The position numbers and the translations under genes were made by a program. The notes below the pieces were generated by a model that was not told the origin of the DNA, did not search any database, and saw nothing but the letters and a program-made list of their open reading frames with translations. A stretch of 46,538 nt of DNA from Solirubrobacteraceae bacterium (lineage in GTDB: Bacteria; Actinomycetota; Thermoleophilia; Solirubrobacterales; Solirubrobacteraceae). The first letter of the stretch is position 1; every line of letters begins with the position of its first letter. Below, one piece after another: positions 7,988 through 16,182 of the stretch. The stretch is from contig JANRFB010000008.1 of assembly GCA_030725785.1 (NCBI GenBank), positions 1 through 46,538 on the forward strand, read 5' to 3'.

Positions 7988-9406
7988 TTAACTTGGAAGT
8001 TCAAGCGCAAAGGTCGTTCGCCCAGGCGCGCTTTCAACGCTGAGTGTTCCGCCCATTCGCTCAACGAGCTCGCGGGCGATTGCGAGCCCAAGGCCGGCTC
8101 CACGAGTTCCGTCGGATGTATAGAACGGTTCGAAGGCACGTTCGAGGTCGGCCCGCGGGATTCCCTCGCCAAAGTCGGTCACTGCGATTCGCGCGAGGTT
8201 CTCGCGTTGACTTGTAGCGACGATCACGTCGGTTCCCTTTGGCGTGTGAGCGACAGCGTTGTCGACGAGGATCCGAACGACCTGCGAGAGCCGCTCGCGA
8301 TCACAGCTGGCGTAGAGCGCCTTGGCGCCGACGCGAACCTCGAGCTGCGAGTCATGTTCAGTCAGCGCCGGCACAAACTCATTGGCAACGTCGGTTGCGA
8401 GCTTGCCAATGTCTGTTCGCTCGCGCTCAAGCTCGACGGCGCCGGCGTCGATCCGTGAGAGGTCTAGCAGGTCGGTAGTCAGCTTCTCCAGCCGCGCTAC
8501 GCCTTGACGCAACTGGCCCAAAAAGCGCAGCCGCGTCTCTTCATCGAGCTCTTCGTCTTCGAGCAGCTCGACGAACCCACTGAGCGAGAAGATCGGCGTG
8601 CGCAGCTCATGCGAGGCGGTCGCGATGAAACGCCGCCGGGCGCTGTCGAGCTCCGATAGCTGAGTCTGCATCGCGTCGAGCGCCGCCGCTAGGCGGCCAA
8701 GTTCGTCGTCGTTGTCGACGGTGAAGTGGGCCGACCTGTCGCCTTGCGCGACCTGACGCGCAGTCTCCTCGAGCCTTGAGACGCGACGACCGAACGAGAG
8801 CGCTACGAGGTAGCCGGCAATCAGCGCAAGGATCAAAGCGATCACGGCGGCGAGCAGAATGCGGTTGCGAACCAGTGTTACGTTGCGCTCGACGCTGCCC
8901 AGCGGTGCCGAGAAGACGAGAACGTCGCCGAGCACGCGACGGCCGGTTTCGGGGTCCTTCGAGAACAGCGGCAGCGCCGCCTCGGCCACGCGCCCGCTGG
9001 CAACCGATTCGACTGCAGTCGCCGTTCTGCCCGACCCGATTGCCTGCAAGGCGGCAGGAAAGACGAGATTCTCGATCGAACTGCGCAGGTCGGAATCGGA
9101 CTTCACAAATGGCGCCGTTCCTTTGCCGCTGTTGCCGACGCCGATCAGCGTCACGCGTGCGTTTGCTTCGTCGGCCGCTTCGCGCACTGCGAGATCAATC
9201 TGGCCGACTGGCGCGGCCTCAGCGAGCTTCTTTTCGATCCCGCTGCGAAGGCGCTGGGCGTCGGCGGCAAGCTGCCCGGTTCGCTGGTTAGTCAAACTCG
9301 ATTCGAGCCGCGGCACGACGCCGGCGTAGACGATCGCCATCGCACCGAGTGTGATCGCGAAGAAGAGCAGCGCCAAGCGGTTTGCGATCGATCTTGGTTG
9401 GCGCAT
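7988..9406 (-). CDS. Membrane sensor histidine kinase
   Basis: This 472-residue protein has TM1 at about 10-32, an extracytoplasmic sensor region at about 33-180 and TM2 at about 182-205. A HAMP linker (about 206-255) precedes the HisKA domain, where SHELRTPIF places the phosphorylated histidine at H266. The HATPase domain has an N-box ILVDNAVAHTPKG, a G1 box DFGEGIP and a G2 box GAGLGLAIARELVERMGG. It autophosphorylates and passes phosphate to the adjacent response regulator. Its ATG overlaps the regulator's stop (TGATG), so the pair is co-translated. The signal is unknown; the sensor domain has no recognised fold. A cell-envelope or osmotic role is possible because the GT20 gene follows. 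Confidence 0.93.
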   Translation of the reverse strand: MRQPRSIANRLALLFFAITLGAMAIVYAGVVPRLESSLTNQRTGQLAADAQRLRSGIEKKLAEAAPVGQIDLAVREAADEANARVTLIGVGNSGKGTAPFVKSDSDLRSSIENLVFPAALQAIGSGRTATAVESVASGRVAEAALPLFSKDPETGRRVLGDVLVFSAPLGSVERNVTLVRNRILLAAVIALILALIAGYLVALSFGRRVSRLEETARQVAQGDRSAHFTVDNDDELGRLAAALDAMQTQLSELDSARRRFIATASHELRTPIFSLSGFVELLEDEELDEETRLRFLGQLRQGVARLEKLTTDLLDLSRIDAGAVELERERTDIGKLATDVANEFVPALTEHDSQLEVRVGAKALYASCDRERLSQVVRILVDNAVAHTPKGTDVIVATSQRENLARIAVTDFGEGIPRADLERAFEPFYTSDGTRGAGLGLAIARELVERMGGTLSVESAPGRTTFALELPS

Positions 9407-10119
9407 CAGGATCCGTCAGGCTCACGGAAGCGGTAGCCAACGCCGCGCACGGTGAGGATGTAATTCGGCTCACGGGTATCGGCTTCGAGCTTCTCGCGCA
9501 GGTGGCGGATGTGGACGTCAACGGTGCGTGGGTCGCGGTAGTCGCTATTTCCCCAGACTTGGCGGAGCAGCTGGTCGCGGCTCCAGACGCGGCCCGGGCT
9601 TCCGGCCAGCGCGAGCAAGATTTCAAACTCGACAAAGGTCAGCTCGACCTGATCGTCTCCGAGCTTTACGCGCCGCTTCGGGAGGTCGATGTGAAGCTCA
9701 TGGTTGGTAATCGATTCCTCTTCCTGCTCTCCTGCCTCGATCGCCAACGAGGAGCGGCGCAGCAACGCCTTCACGCGGCTGCGGAACTCACGAACGGAGA
9801 AGGGTTTCGTGATGTAATCGTCGGCGCCGATCTCAAGGCCGACGATCTTGTCGACCTCCTCCGATTTCGCCGTCAACATGATGATTGGGACGGTGCTGCG
9901 TGCGCGCAGTCTCTGGCAGAGCTCGAAACCATCCATCCGCGGCATCATTACGTCGAGCACGACGAGATCGAAAGATGACTGCCGGAAGAGTTCGAGGCCT
10001 TCGCGCCCGTCGCTTGCTTGGACGACTTCGTAGCCGTCCTGCCTCAAGGGGAAGGAGAGAAGCTCCTGAATTGACTGCTCATCATCGACGAGCAGAATGC
10101 GTGCGGTCCGCTCTGTCAT
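9406..10119 (-). CDS. OmpR/PhoB-family response regulator
   Basis: This 237-residue protein has a receiver domain (about 7-120) with the acidic pair VDDE, phosphoacceptor D56 in LVVLDVMMP, the conserved threonine/lysine (LTAKS, KPFSVREF) and a C-terminal winged helix (about 145-230, ending VRGVGYRF). A short Glu-rich linker (EAGEQEEES) joins them. It is a DNA-binding transcription factor controlled by the kinase encoded just downstream. A TAGGCT box on the minus strand (10131-10136) lies 11 nt before its ATG and could be its -10 element, giving a nearly leaderless mRNA. Confidence 0.95.
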   Translation of the reverse strand: MTERTARILLVDDEQSIQELLSFPLRQDGYEVVQASDGREGLELFRQSSFDLVVLDVMMPRMDGFELCQRLRARSTVPIIMLTAKSEEVDKIVGLEIGADDYITKPFSVREFRSRVKALLRRSSLAIEAGEQEEESITNHELHIDLPKRRVKLGDDQVELTFVEFEILLALAGSPGRVWSRDQLLRQVWGNSDYRDPRTVDVHIRHLREKLEADTREPNYILTVRGVGYRFREPDGS

Positions 10120-10131
10120 CTGCGGGTGCCA

Positions 10132-10139
10132 GCCTAGGC
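10132..10139. promoter_or_regulatory. 8-bp palindrome GCCTAGGC in the divergent intergenic region
   Basis: The 42-bp gap between the response-regulator gene (start 10119) and the M28-like gene (start 10162) holds the perfect palindrome GCCTAGGC. It overlaps the probable minus-strand -10 box. It may be part of a small operator shared by both divergent genes, perhaps an autoregulatory site, but it is short enough to be chance. Confidence 0.25.
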
Positions 10140-10161
10140 GCTTTACCCTTCCTCTTCAGCA

Positions 10162-11928
10162 ATGCTTGACCCGCGCATCTACCGAGCAGCATTCGTTCCA
10201 GTGCTCTTCGTCCTGATCATCGTCGCTTTCTCGCTTGAGAATCGGCCCGCGCCGCTGCGCTCGGAGCTGGTTCCCGCCGCTTTTGATGGTGCGAAAGCGG
10301 CGCGGACGATGAATTCGCTTAGCGCGCAATACCCGCTGCGCCGGCCCGGTAGCGCCGGTGATCAGGGTCTTGCCTTGCGCATTGCACAGGAGCTGCGCGC
10401 GGTGATGCCGAAGGTCGATGTCCGCACACGCGCCGTGAAGGACGCGAGCACGGTCGATGGGGAACGAGACCTAATCAACGTTGAAGCGACGCAGCCCGGT
10501 TCGGCTCCGGGCGCTTCGCTCGTCGTGGTTGCCTCCCGTGATTCGCTCGCGCCTCGGTCTGCTGCCGCGCTTTCGGGAACGGCAGCGATGATCGAGATTG
10601 CCCGCGTGGTCGCGCTCTCTCGCCCGCTACGCAGCGTTACCTTCGCCTCGGTCAGCGGCTCTACCGGTGGGCAGGCAGGGATGCGGCAGCTCGCCGATCG
10701 ACTCCGCCGCCCAGTTGGCGCAATGATCGTGCTCGGTGATCTGGCCGGGCCGGTGACGACCGATCAGCTCGTCAACGGTTGGTCGTCATCGCCGGGCGCG
10801 GCTCCGCTGATTCTGTCGCGCACGGTGGCGACGGCATTGCGCGCGGAGACGGGGCTGAAGGCAGCGTCGCCGCTGGCTCGCCGCGAGCTTGCCCGCTTCG
10901 CCTGGCCGGTCACCGTCGGCCAGCAAGGGCCAGCTGTCGCGGCGGGAATCCCGGCCGTTCTGCTCTCAGCCAGTGGCGAGTTGCCGCCCGCCGGCGACGC
11001 GCCGGTTGACTCAACGCGGCTGCAGGGCTTCGGCCGCGCCGCGCTGCGCTCGTTGACGGCGCTGGACTCGAGCCCAAAGATCAGCGCCGCCAGCCCCAGC
11101 CTCGATCTCGTGATCACGCGTAAACTGCTTCCGCTTTGGGCGATCCGCTTGCTCACCGCTGCGTTGCTGCTGCCGGCGCTTCTGGCGGCCGCAGACGGGT
11201 TCGCGCGGCTGCGCCGTGAGCGTTCGCCAGTTGCCCGCTGGATCGTCTGGGTTGCCGCTGCTGCCTTGCCATTTGCATTGGCCGAGATTTTTATCCGCGC
11301 GCTCGGAGTATTCGGCGTCATAAACGCTACGTCGCCACCGGCTCCGCCTGGAGCGCTGCCGTTTGCTGCGGCTGGAATCGGCGCGCTGGTAAGTGCGGTC
11401 GTGATCTTCGCGCTGGCCTTTCTCGTTCTGCGCCCTTTGATCAATGGAGCGTTCACGGTCAGCGACTCGAGCGAGGCTCGCGGCGCCTCGCTGGCGCCGG
11501 CGCTCGTGATCTGCCTCGTCGCGGTCGTCGTCTGGTTCTTGAATCCGTACGCCGCCCTGCTGCTTATTTTGCCGGTCAACATTTGGCTTTTGGTGGGCGC
11601 CCGCGAGACGCCGCTGCGGCGTCGCTGGGCGATCTTCTGGATTCTCTTCAGTCTGCTGCCTGTGGTCGCCGTGGCGCTCGTCTACCTCGACCAGTTCGCG
11701 CTCTCACCGTTCACGCTGATCTGGTTCATCTTCCTGACGCTGGCGGGCGGCACTCCGTCGTTGCTGGCTGCACTCGGCTGGTGCCTCGCCTGCGGCGCTG
11801 GCGCCGCTGCATTACTGCGCGCGGTGCGCCGAAACCGTCTGCCCGATCAGGCGATCACGGTCCGCGGTCCAGCCAGCTACGCCGGGCCGGGTTCGCTCGG
11901 TGGAGTCGATTCAGCGCGTCGTCGCTGA
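10162..11928 (+). CDS. Polytopic membrane protein with degenerate M28-type peptidase domain
   Basis: This is a 588-residue protein. TM1 is at about 8-24. An extracytoplasmic domain (about 40-300) has the shape of an M28 aminopeptidase (SLVVVASRDSLAPRSAAALSG, then IEIARVVALSRPLRSVTFASVSG). Further TM helices lie in the C-terminal half (about 324-345, 357-380, 398-428, 445-480, 489-510, 515-560). The normal M28 zinc ligands and catalytic glutamate (AHxDS, GADDN, GEExGL) are replaced (ASRDS at 124-128, AALSG at 135-139, SGSTGG at 165-170), so peptidase activity is unlikely. It may bind ligands or act as a scaffold. It is divergent from the response regulator and overlaps the end of thiL by 18 bp. 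Confidence 0.75.
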   Translation: MLDPRIYRAAFVPVLFVLIIVAFSLENRPAPLRSELVPAAFDGAKAARTMNSLSAQYPLRRPGSAGDQGLALRIAQELRAVMPKVDVRTRAVKDASTVDGERDLINVEATQPGSAPGASLVVVASRDSLAPRSAAALSGTAAMIEIARVVALSRPLRSVTFASVSGSTGGQAGMRQLADRLRRPVGAMIVLGDLAGPVTTDQLVNGWSSSPGAAPLILSRTVATALRAETGLKAASPLARRELARFAWPVTVGQQGPAVAAGIPAVLLSASGELPPAGDAPVDSTRLQGFGRAALRSLTALDSSPKISAASPSLDLVITRKLLPLWAIRLLTAALLLPALLAAADGFARLRRERSPVARWIVWVAAAALPFALAEIFIRALGVFGVINATSPPAPPGALPFAAAGIGALVSAVVIFALAFLVLRPLINGAFTVSDSSEARGASLAPALVICLVAVVVWFLNPYAALLLILPVNIWLLVGARETPLRRRWAIFWILFSLLPVVAVALVYLDQFALSPFTLIWFIFLTLAGGTPSLLAALGWCLACGAGAAALLRAVRRNRLPDQAITVRGPASYAGPGSLGGVDSARRR

Positions 11929-12900
11929 AGGATCGTCGCCGACGCGGTGCTCGTAGCCGTGGAGCTTTACCTGCTCGCCGCCACGGCCGACGAAACGAAC
12001 TTCAGCCGGGCCATCGAACACGCCACCGACGCGGATCAAACCGGCCACATTCGCGCCAGCCGATTCAGGCATACAGACACAGAGCTCGAAGTCTTCACCA
12101 CCGCTGGCTGCAAACTGTGCCGCGTCGCGGCCTAGCTCAGCGGCAATCTGCTCAACGCCTGCGGCTAGCGGGATAGCGGCTAGATCGATCTCTAACGTGA
12201 CGTCGCTGCGAGCGGCGATCTCACCGGCGTCGGTGGCGAGACCGTCCGAGAGGTCGATGAGCGCATCGGCGCCGGCGTTGCGCAGCTGGCGAGCGCAATC
12301 GAAACGAGGTTGTGGTCGAAGCTGAGCGGAGATCAGCGCTTCTCCTAGCTTCCGGTCGAGCCCGCTACCGGCAGCACCTTCGAGCAGCGCTAGCCCTGCC
12401 GCCGCACCACCTAGCGGGCCGCTGACAAATACGCCGTCGCCGGCTTTCGCGCCGCCACGACCTATCAGTTGCTCTGCGTCGTCGCTCCAACCGACGACGG
12501 TAACTGAGCAGAAAAGTGTTGGTGAGCGAACCAAATCGCCGCCAGCAACCGTCACGCCGGTCTCTTTGGCCAGCGCTTCGATCGAAGCTGCGAGGCTCAA
12601 TACGTCGCTCTCGCTGAGATCGCTGGTAATGCCCAGTGAGATGTATGCCTCTCCGGGCTCGGTGGCCATCGCTGCGAGGTCGGAGAGCGCGACGGCTAAA
12701 GCTTTGTGGCCGACATCGGCGACGGTGACGCGGTCGTTGTCGAGGCGGAAATGGATTCCGTCGACGATCGAATCGACGCTTGTCACGCAATAGGCCTTCG
12801 AACGTACGACGGCGCAATCGTCGCCGATCCAGCCAACGTTACGCTCGCCGCGCTGGGCGAAGAGCTGCTCGAAGGCCCCGATGAGCGAGCGTTCGCTCAA
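11911..12900 (-). CDS. thiL: Thiamine-monophosphate kinase
   Basis: This 329-residue protein phosphorylates thiamine monophosphate to the coenzyme thiamine pyrophosphate. It is a PurM/AIR-synthase-like ATP-grasp relative. Motifs include WIGDDCAVV near residue 25, VTSVDSIVDGIHF near 40, GHKALAVALSDLAAMA near 67, VAGGDLVRSP and the sugar-kinase-like IDLSDGLATDAG near 218. The start is a TTG, supported by a GGGGG tract about 8 nt upstream. It is 12 bp behind infA in the same direction. No thiamine riboswitch is visible upstream and no other thi gene lies nearby. Confidence 0.94.
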   Translation of the reverse strand: MSERSLIGAFEQLFAQRGERNVGWIGDDCAVVRSKAYCVTSVDSIVDGIHFRLDNDRVTVADVGHKALAVALSDLAAMATEPGEAYISLGITSDLSESDVLSLAASIEALAKETGVTVAGGDLVRSPTLFCSVTVVGWSDDAEQLIGRGGAKAGDGVFVSGPLGGAAAGLALLEGAAGSGLDRKLGEALISAQLRPQPRFDCARQLRNAGADALIDLSDGLATDAGEIAARSDVTLEIDLAAIPLAAGVEQIAAELGRDAAQFAASGGEDFELCVCMPESAGANVAGLIRVGGVFDGPAEVRFVGRGGEQVKLHGYEHRVGDDPSATTR

Positions 12901-12912
12901 CTCAAACCCCCG

Positions 12913-13131
12913 CTAACGGTGGCGGTAGACGATCCGCGCGCGGTCAAGATCGTAAGGCGAAACTTCAACGCGGACGCGGTCACCGGGGAGGATTCGAATC
13001 CGGTAGCGACGCATCTTGCCTGCTACGTGGCCGAGGACCAGATGGCCATTGTCGAGTTTGACGCGAAACATCGCGTTTGGCAGCGCCTCAACTACGTCGC
13101 CCTCGAACTCGACTTTCTCTTCTTTGGCCAT
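12913..13131 (-). CDS. infA: Translation initiation factor IF-1
   Basis: This is a 72-residue S1/OB-fold protein, the exact family length. [23 protein letters not shown] and [16 protein letters not shown] are hallmark IF-1 segments. IF-1 occupies the ribosomal A site during initiation. In most actinobacteria infA sits with rpmJ-rpsM-rpsK-rpsD in the ribosomal cluster; here it lies 30 bp after the PBP1A gene and 12 bp before thiL. It could be the only copy after relocation, or a second one; the window alone cannot decide. Confidence 0.96.
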   Translation of the reverse strand: MAKEEKVEFEGDVVEALPNAMFRVKLDNGHLVLGHVAGKMRRYRIRILPGDRVRVEVSPYDLDRARIVYRHR

Positions 13132-13161
13132 CAGCGCTGACCGTAGCAGTCGCTGCGCCCG

Positions 13162-15348
13162 TTAGCCGGGCGTAACGCCGCCGGTGCCTGGGTCAACCGG
13201 CGTTGGCTCAGGCGTCGGGTTTGGCGCCGGCTTTGGTTTCGGTACCGGCGTCGGCGTCGGCGCCGGGTTTGGCGCAGATTCGTACTGGCCGTCGCCGTTC
13301 TTCTTCTTGTCCTTCTTCTTCTTGTCCTTCTCCTCATCCTTGGCGAGCGGATCGACTGCGTCGCCAGGGGCGCCCTCGGTCGCGTAGGTGCCAAGGAATT
13401 CTTCCGCTATGAAGGGCTCTGTCGGCTCTGCGAAGGGGTCGCAGGGCCGGCCTTCCATCGCCGTCGTCATGAAGTAGCGCCAGATGCTGGCCGGCGCTCC
13501 GCCGCCCGACATCCCGCCCATTGAGATCGCGGCGTCCGGGTAGCCGACCCAGACCGTCGTGTTGAGCGAGCTCGTGAAGCCACCGAACCAAGCGTCGGTC
13601 GAATCGTTCGTCGTACCGGTCTTTCCGGCTACTGGGCAGCCGAGTTGGGCGCCGGTGCCGGTGCCGCCGATCACGTTTGCTTCCAGCGCCTTGACTGCCT
13701 CGTAGGTCTGCCCGTCGGTGAAGGCCTTGACGCGCCCTCGGCGCCCGAGTGAGCTGTCGACGCGGCCGTCGGCAAACTCAACTTTCTTGATCGCCACCGC
13801 GCGCGTCCGCCAGCCACCGTTGTTGATTGTCGCGTAGGCGCGCGTCATCTCAAGTGCGGTGACACCGTTGGTTAGGCCGCCGAGCCCTTCTGCTGGGTAG
13901 GCGTCGAGCTTGCTCGTGATGCCCAGGTCGTAAGCGGCGCGGCGCACCTCTTCCGGCCCAACGTCGAGGTCGAGCTGCTGGAAGATCGTGTTGTCTGACT
14001 TCACTAGCGCTTGGAAGACCGACATCGAACCGCCGTAGGAGTGGTCGTAGGTCTGGACGTCGATCGGCGTTCCGGTTCCCTCGTCGACGAATTTCAGCGG
14101 CTTCGATTCGTATGTCGTCTCATTGATGTCAACGCCTTGGCGCAGCGCTGCCATCAGCACCATCACCTTGAAGGTCGAGCCCGGCTGACGATGCCCTTGG
14201 GCGGCGAGGTTGAACTTGGAAGCCGAGTAGTCGCCGGAGGAAGCCATTGCCTTGATCTCGCCGGTCTTGGGATCCATGCTGACAACCGCCGATGAGGGGC
14301 CGCTCGCTCCGAGGTTGGCAGCGATCGCCTCGCGGGCGCGGCGCTGGAGCTTCAGGTTGACGGTCGTGTAGACCTTCATCCCACCGGCCTTGACGCGCTC
14401 GGCGCCGTAACGGGCGATCAGCTCCTTCTTGACGTAATCGAAGAAGTAACCCTCGCGGCGCTGCGCGTAGTAGCGGCTGTTCTTTACGCCGAGTGGCTCG
14501 CGGTTGGCCGCGGCGGCTTGGTCGGCGCTGATGTAACCCTGCTCCTTCATCTTGGCCAGCACCTGAGCGCGGCGCTCGCGGGCCAGGTCGGGCGCTAGGA
14601 ACGGGTTGTACTGCGAAGGCGCCTGCGGCAGTCCGGCCAGCAGCGCCGATTGGCTCAGCGTCAGCTCGCTCGAGGACTTGCCGAACAGAACACGCGACGC
14701 CGCGCCGACGCCGACGGCGGTCTGGCCGCCAACGGTGCCGTAAGGGACATTGTTGATGTACTCGTTAAGAATCCAGCGCTTGCCGGCGGCGCCCGGGTGG
14801 CGCGCTTCGATGTCCGTCGCCAGCTTTGCCTCACGGATCTTGCGGTCGATCGTCCGCTCGCGGCCCCCTTGGTAAAGGTTGCGCACCAACTGCATCGTCA
14901 ACGTCGATCCGCCCTGAACGGTTGATCCACTCGAGAAGTTCTTCACTGCCGCTCGCGCAACGCCCTCGTAGTCGACGCCGTTGTGCTTGTAGAAGCGCTG
15001 GTCCTCAATTGCGACGGTCGCGTCGCGCATCTCCTGCGTGATCTGCGAGGGCTTCACCGGGGTTCTCAGCACGTCACCTTGGATGAAGCCAAGCCGCGTC
15101 CCGTCGGCGGCATAGACGGTTGACGTGGCGCCCTGCTCGGCCGGTTTCAGTTCGCTCAACTTCGGCGCCGAGGAGGCGATCGAAGCGAGGTAGCCAAAAC
15201 CTCCTAAAACGGCGATGAATCCCGCAGCTCCACCTATTGCGAGCAGGGCGAAGATGGCTCTCCCGGCTCCTGCCTGGCTGCGGCGACGACGAAGTTTTCG
15301 GCTGCGTAAAGACACTTGGGTAGTTGTTCGCGGCAGTCTTACCGGCAC
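13162..15348 (-). CDS. Bifunctional penicillin-binding protein 1A (transglycosylase/transpeptidase)
   Basis: This 728-residue class A PBP polymerises and cross-links peptidoglycan outside the membrane. A basic cytoplasmic N-terminus precedes one TM helix (about 31-57). The GT51 domain (about 75-255) has catalytic E115 in IEDQRFYKH and GGSTLTMQLVRNLY. The transpeptidase domain (about 345-625) carries S391-TFK, S451-DN and K576-TG. The C-terminal tail from about 655 is Lys-rich, then Pro/Thr-rich (PTPTPVPKPKPAPNPTPEP). Such tails are usual in actinobacterial PonA-type enzymes. The start is taken as GTG 15348, with GGAAG immediately before it; a GTG at 15315 is an alternative. It heads an operon with infA and thiL. 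A TAGAAT -10-like box lies about 36 nt upstream. Confidence 0.94.
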   Translation of the reverse strand: MPVRLPRTTTQVSLRSRKLRRRRSQAGAGRAIFALLAIGGAAGFIAVLGGFGYLASIASSAPKLSELKPAEQGATSTVYAADGTRLGFIQGDVLRTPVKPSQITQEMRDATVAIEDQRFYKHNGVDYEGVARAAVKNFSSGSTVQGGSTLTMQLVRNLYQGGRERTIDRKIREAKLATDIEARHPGAAGKRWILNEYINNVPYGTVGGQTAVGVGAASRVLFGKSSSELTLSQSALLAGLPQAPSQYNPFLAPDLARERRAQVLAKMKEQGYISADQAAAANREPLGVKNSRYYAQRREGYFFDYVKKELIARYGAERVKAGGMKVYTTVNLKLQRRAREAIAANLGASGPSSAVVSMDPKTGEIKAMASSGDYSASKFNLAAQGHRQPGSTFKVMVLMAALRQGVDINETTYESKPLKFVDEGTGTPIDVQTYDHSYGGSMSVFQALVKSDNTIFQQLDLDVGPEEVRRAAYDLGITSKLDAYPAEGLGGLTNGVTALEMTRAYATINNGGWRTRAVAIKKVEFADGRVDSSLGRRGRVKAFTDGQTYEAVKALEANVIGGTGTGAQLGCPVAGKTGTTNDSTDAWFGGFTSSLNTTVWVGYPDAAISMGGMSGGGAPASIWRYFMTTAMEGRPCDPFAEPTEPFIAEEFLGTYATEGAPGDAVDPLAKDEEKDKKKKDKKKNGDGQYESAPNPAPTPTPVPKPKPAPNPTPEPTPVDPGTGGVTPG

Positions 15349-15463
15349 CTTCCAAAGTGCCCATTCGTGCTGCGAAGAGAGACAATTCTAGCCGATGGAA
15401 TAAGCGCAAAGCGCCGATTCGATGGCAGGTTCGCGAGGCTGCTTGGGGAATATCACTCAAACA

Positions 15464-16171
15464 ATGGCTCAATCACTCCCGGCTGAGCTGCCGGAGATCA
15501 TCTCGCTGGACGCGCTCGGCACGCTGATCGAGGTCGTCGACCCGGTCGGCGGCCTTGTCGCAGCCCTCGCCCAGCGCGGCGTGACGGTAAGCAGCGAGCA
15601 GGCAGGGGAGGGGCTTGGCGCCGAGATGGCCTACTACCGCGCCAACAGCGCCTTTGCAGGCACTCCCGAAGCGCTTGAGCAGCTGCGAGACCGCTCGACT
15701 GAGGTGCTCGCAGAAGCATTGCCGCAGTCGGCCTCGGCGATCGGCTTTGCGGCGATGCGCGAATCGCTCGGCGAGGCGGTCCGCTTCGCCCCGTTCCCAG
15801 AGGTTGACGCTGTCCTCGACGCCCTACGCGCTGCCGGTGCGCGGCTGGTGATAGTCAGCAACTGGGACATTTCGCTCTATGAGGTGCTCGATCAGATCGG
15901 CTTGCGGGAGAGGGTTGATGCGGTCGTAATCTCGGCAGAGGAGGGGCTGGCGAAGCCCGATCCTGAGCTGATCAGGCGTGCCGTCAGTCGAGTTGGCGGT
16001 AGCCCTGACTCGACGGTTTGGCATGTTGGCGACGACCCCGCATCCGATCTTGAACTTGCGCGAGCGGCGGGGGTTCTGCCTGTGCTCGTAGACAGGTACG
16101 CCCAATACGGCGCTTTCGACGAGGTGATCGTGCTCGATTCGCTCGAAGGTCTACTGCCACCTGATCGCTAA
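15464..16171 (+). CDS. HAD-superfamily hydrolase (phosphatase)
   Basis: The preferred start ATG 15464 gives 235 residues; an in-frame ATG at 15422 would add 14 residues without homology-like character. HAD motif I is SLDALGTL near the N-terminus (the second aspartate of DxDxT is replaced, as in several REG-2-like HAD proteins). Motif II is IVSNWD, motif III the lysine of AKPDPEL and motif IV HVGDDPASDLELARAAG. A helical cap lies between motifs I and II. It probably dephosphorylates a small metabolite; the substrate is unknown. It is divergent from PBP1A and runs into the CPBP gene with 11 bp between. Confidence 0.88.
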   Translation: MAQSLPAELPEIISLDALGTLIEVVDPVGGLVAALAQRGVTVSSEQAGEGLGAEMAYYRANSAFAGTPEALEQLRDRSTEVLAEALPQSASAIGFAAMRESLGEAVRFAPFPEVDAVLDALRAAGARLVIVSNWDISLYEVLDQIGLRERVDAVVISAEEGLAKPDPELIRRAVSRVGGSPDSTVWHVGDDPASDLELARAAGVLPVLVDRYAQYGAFDEVIVLDSLEGLLPPDR

Positions 16172-16182
16172 GGTTGCGGCCG

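Noticed and set aside
10764-11582. 272-codon minus-strand frame inside the M28-like gene
   Set aside because: Low-complexity Ala/Ser/Arg shadow typical of GC-rich antisense frames; the plus-strand gene has recognisable domains and TM helices.
12901-12912. Thiamine (TPP) riboswitch upstream of thiL
   Set aside because: Only 12 bp separate infA and thiL, and no TPP-riboswitch-like THI element was found before the operon.
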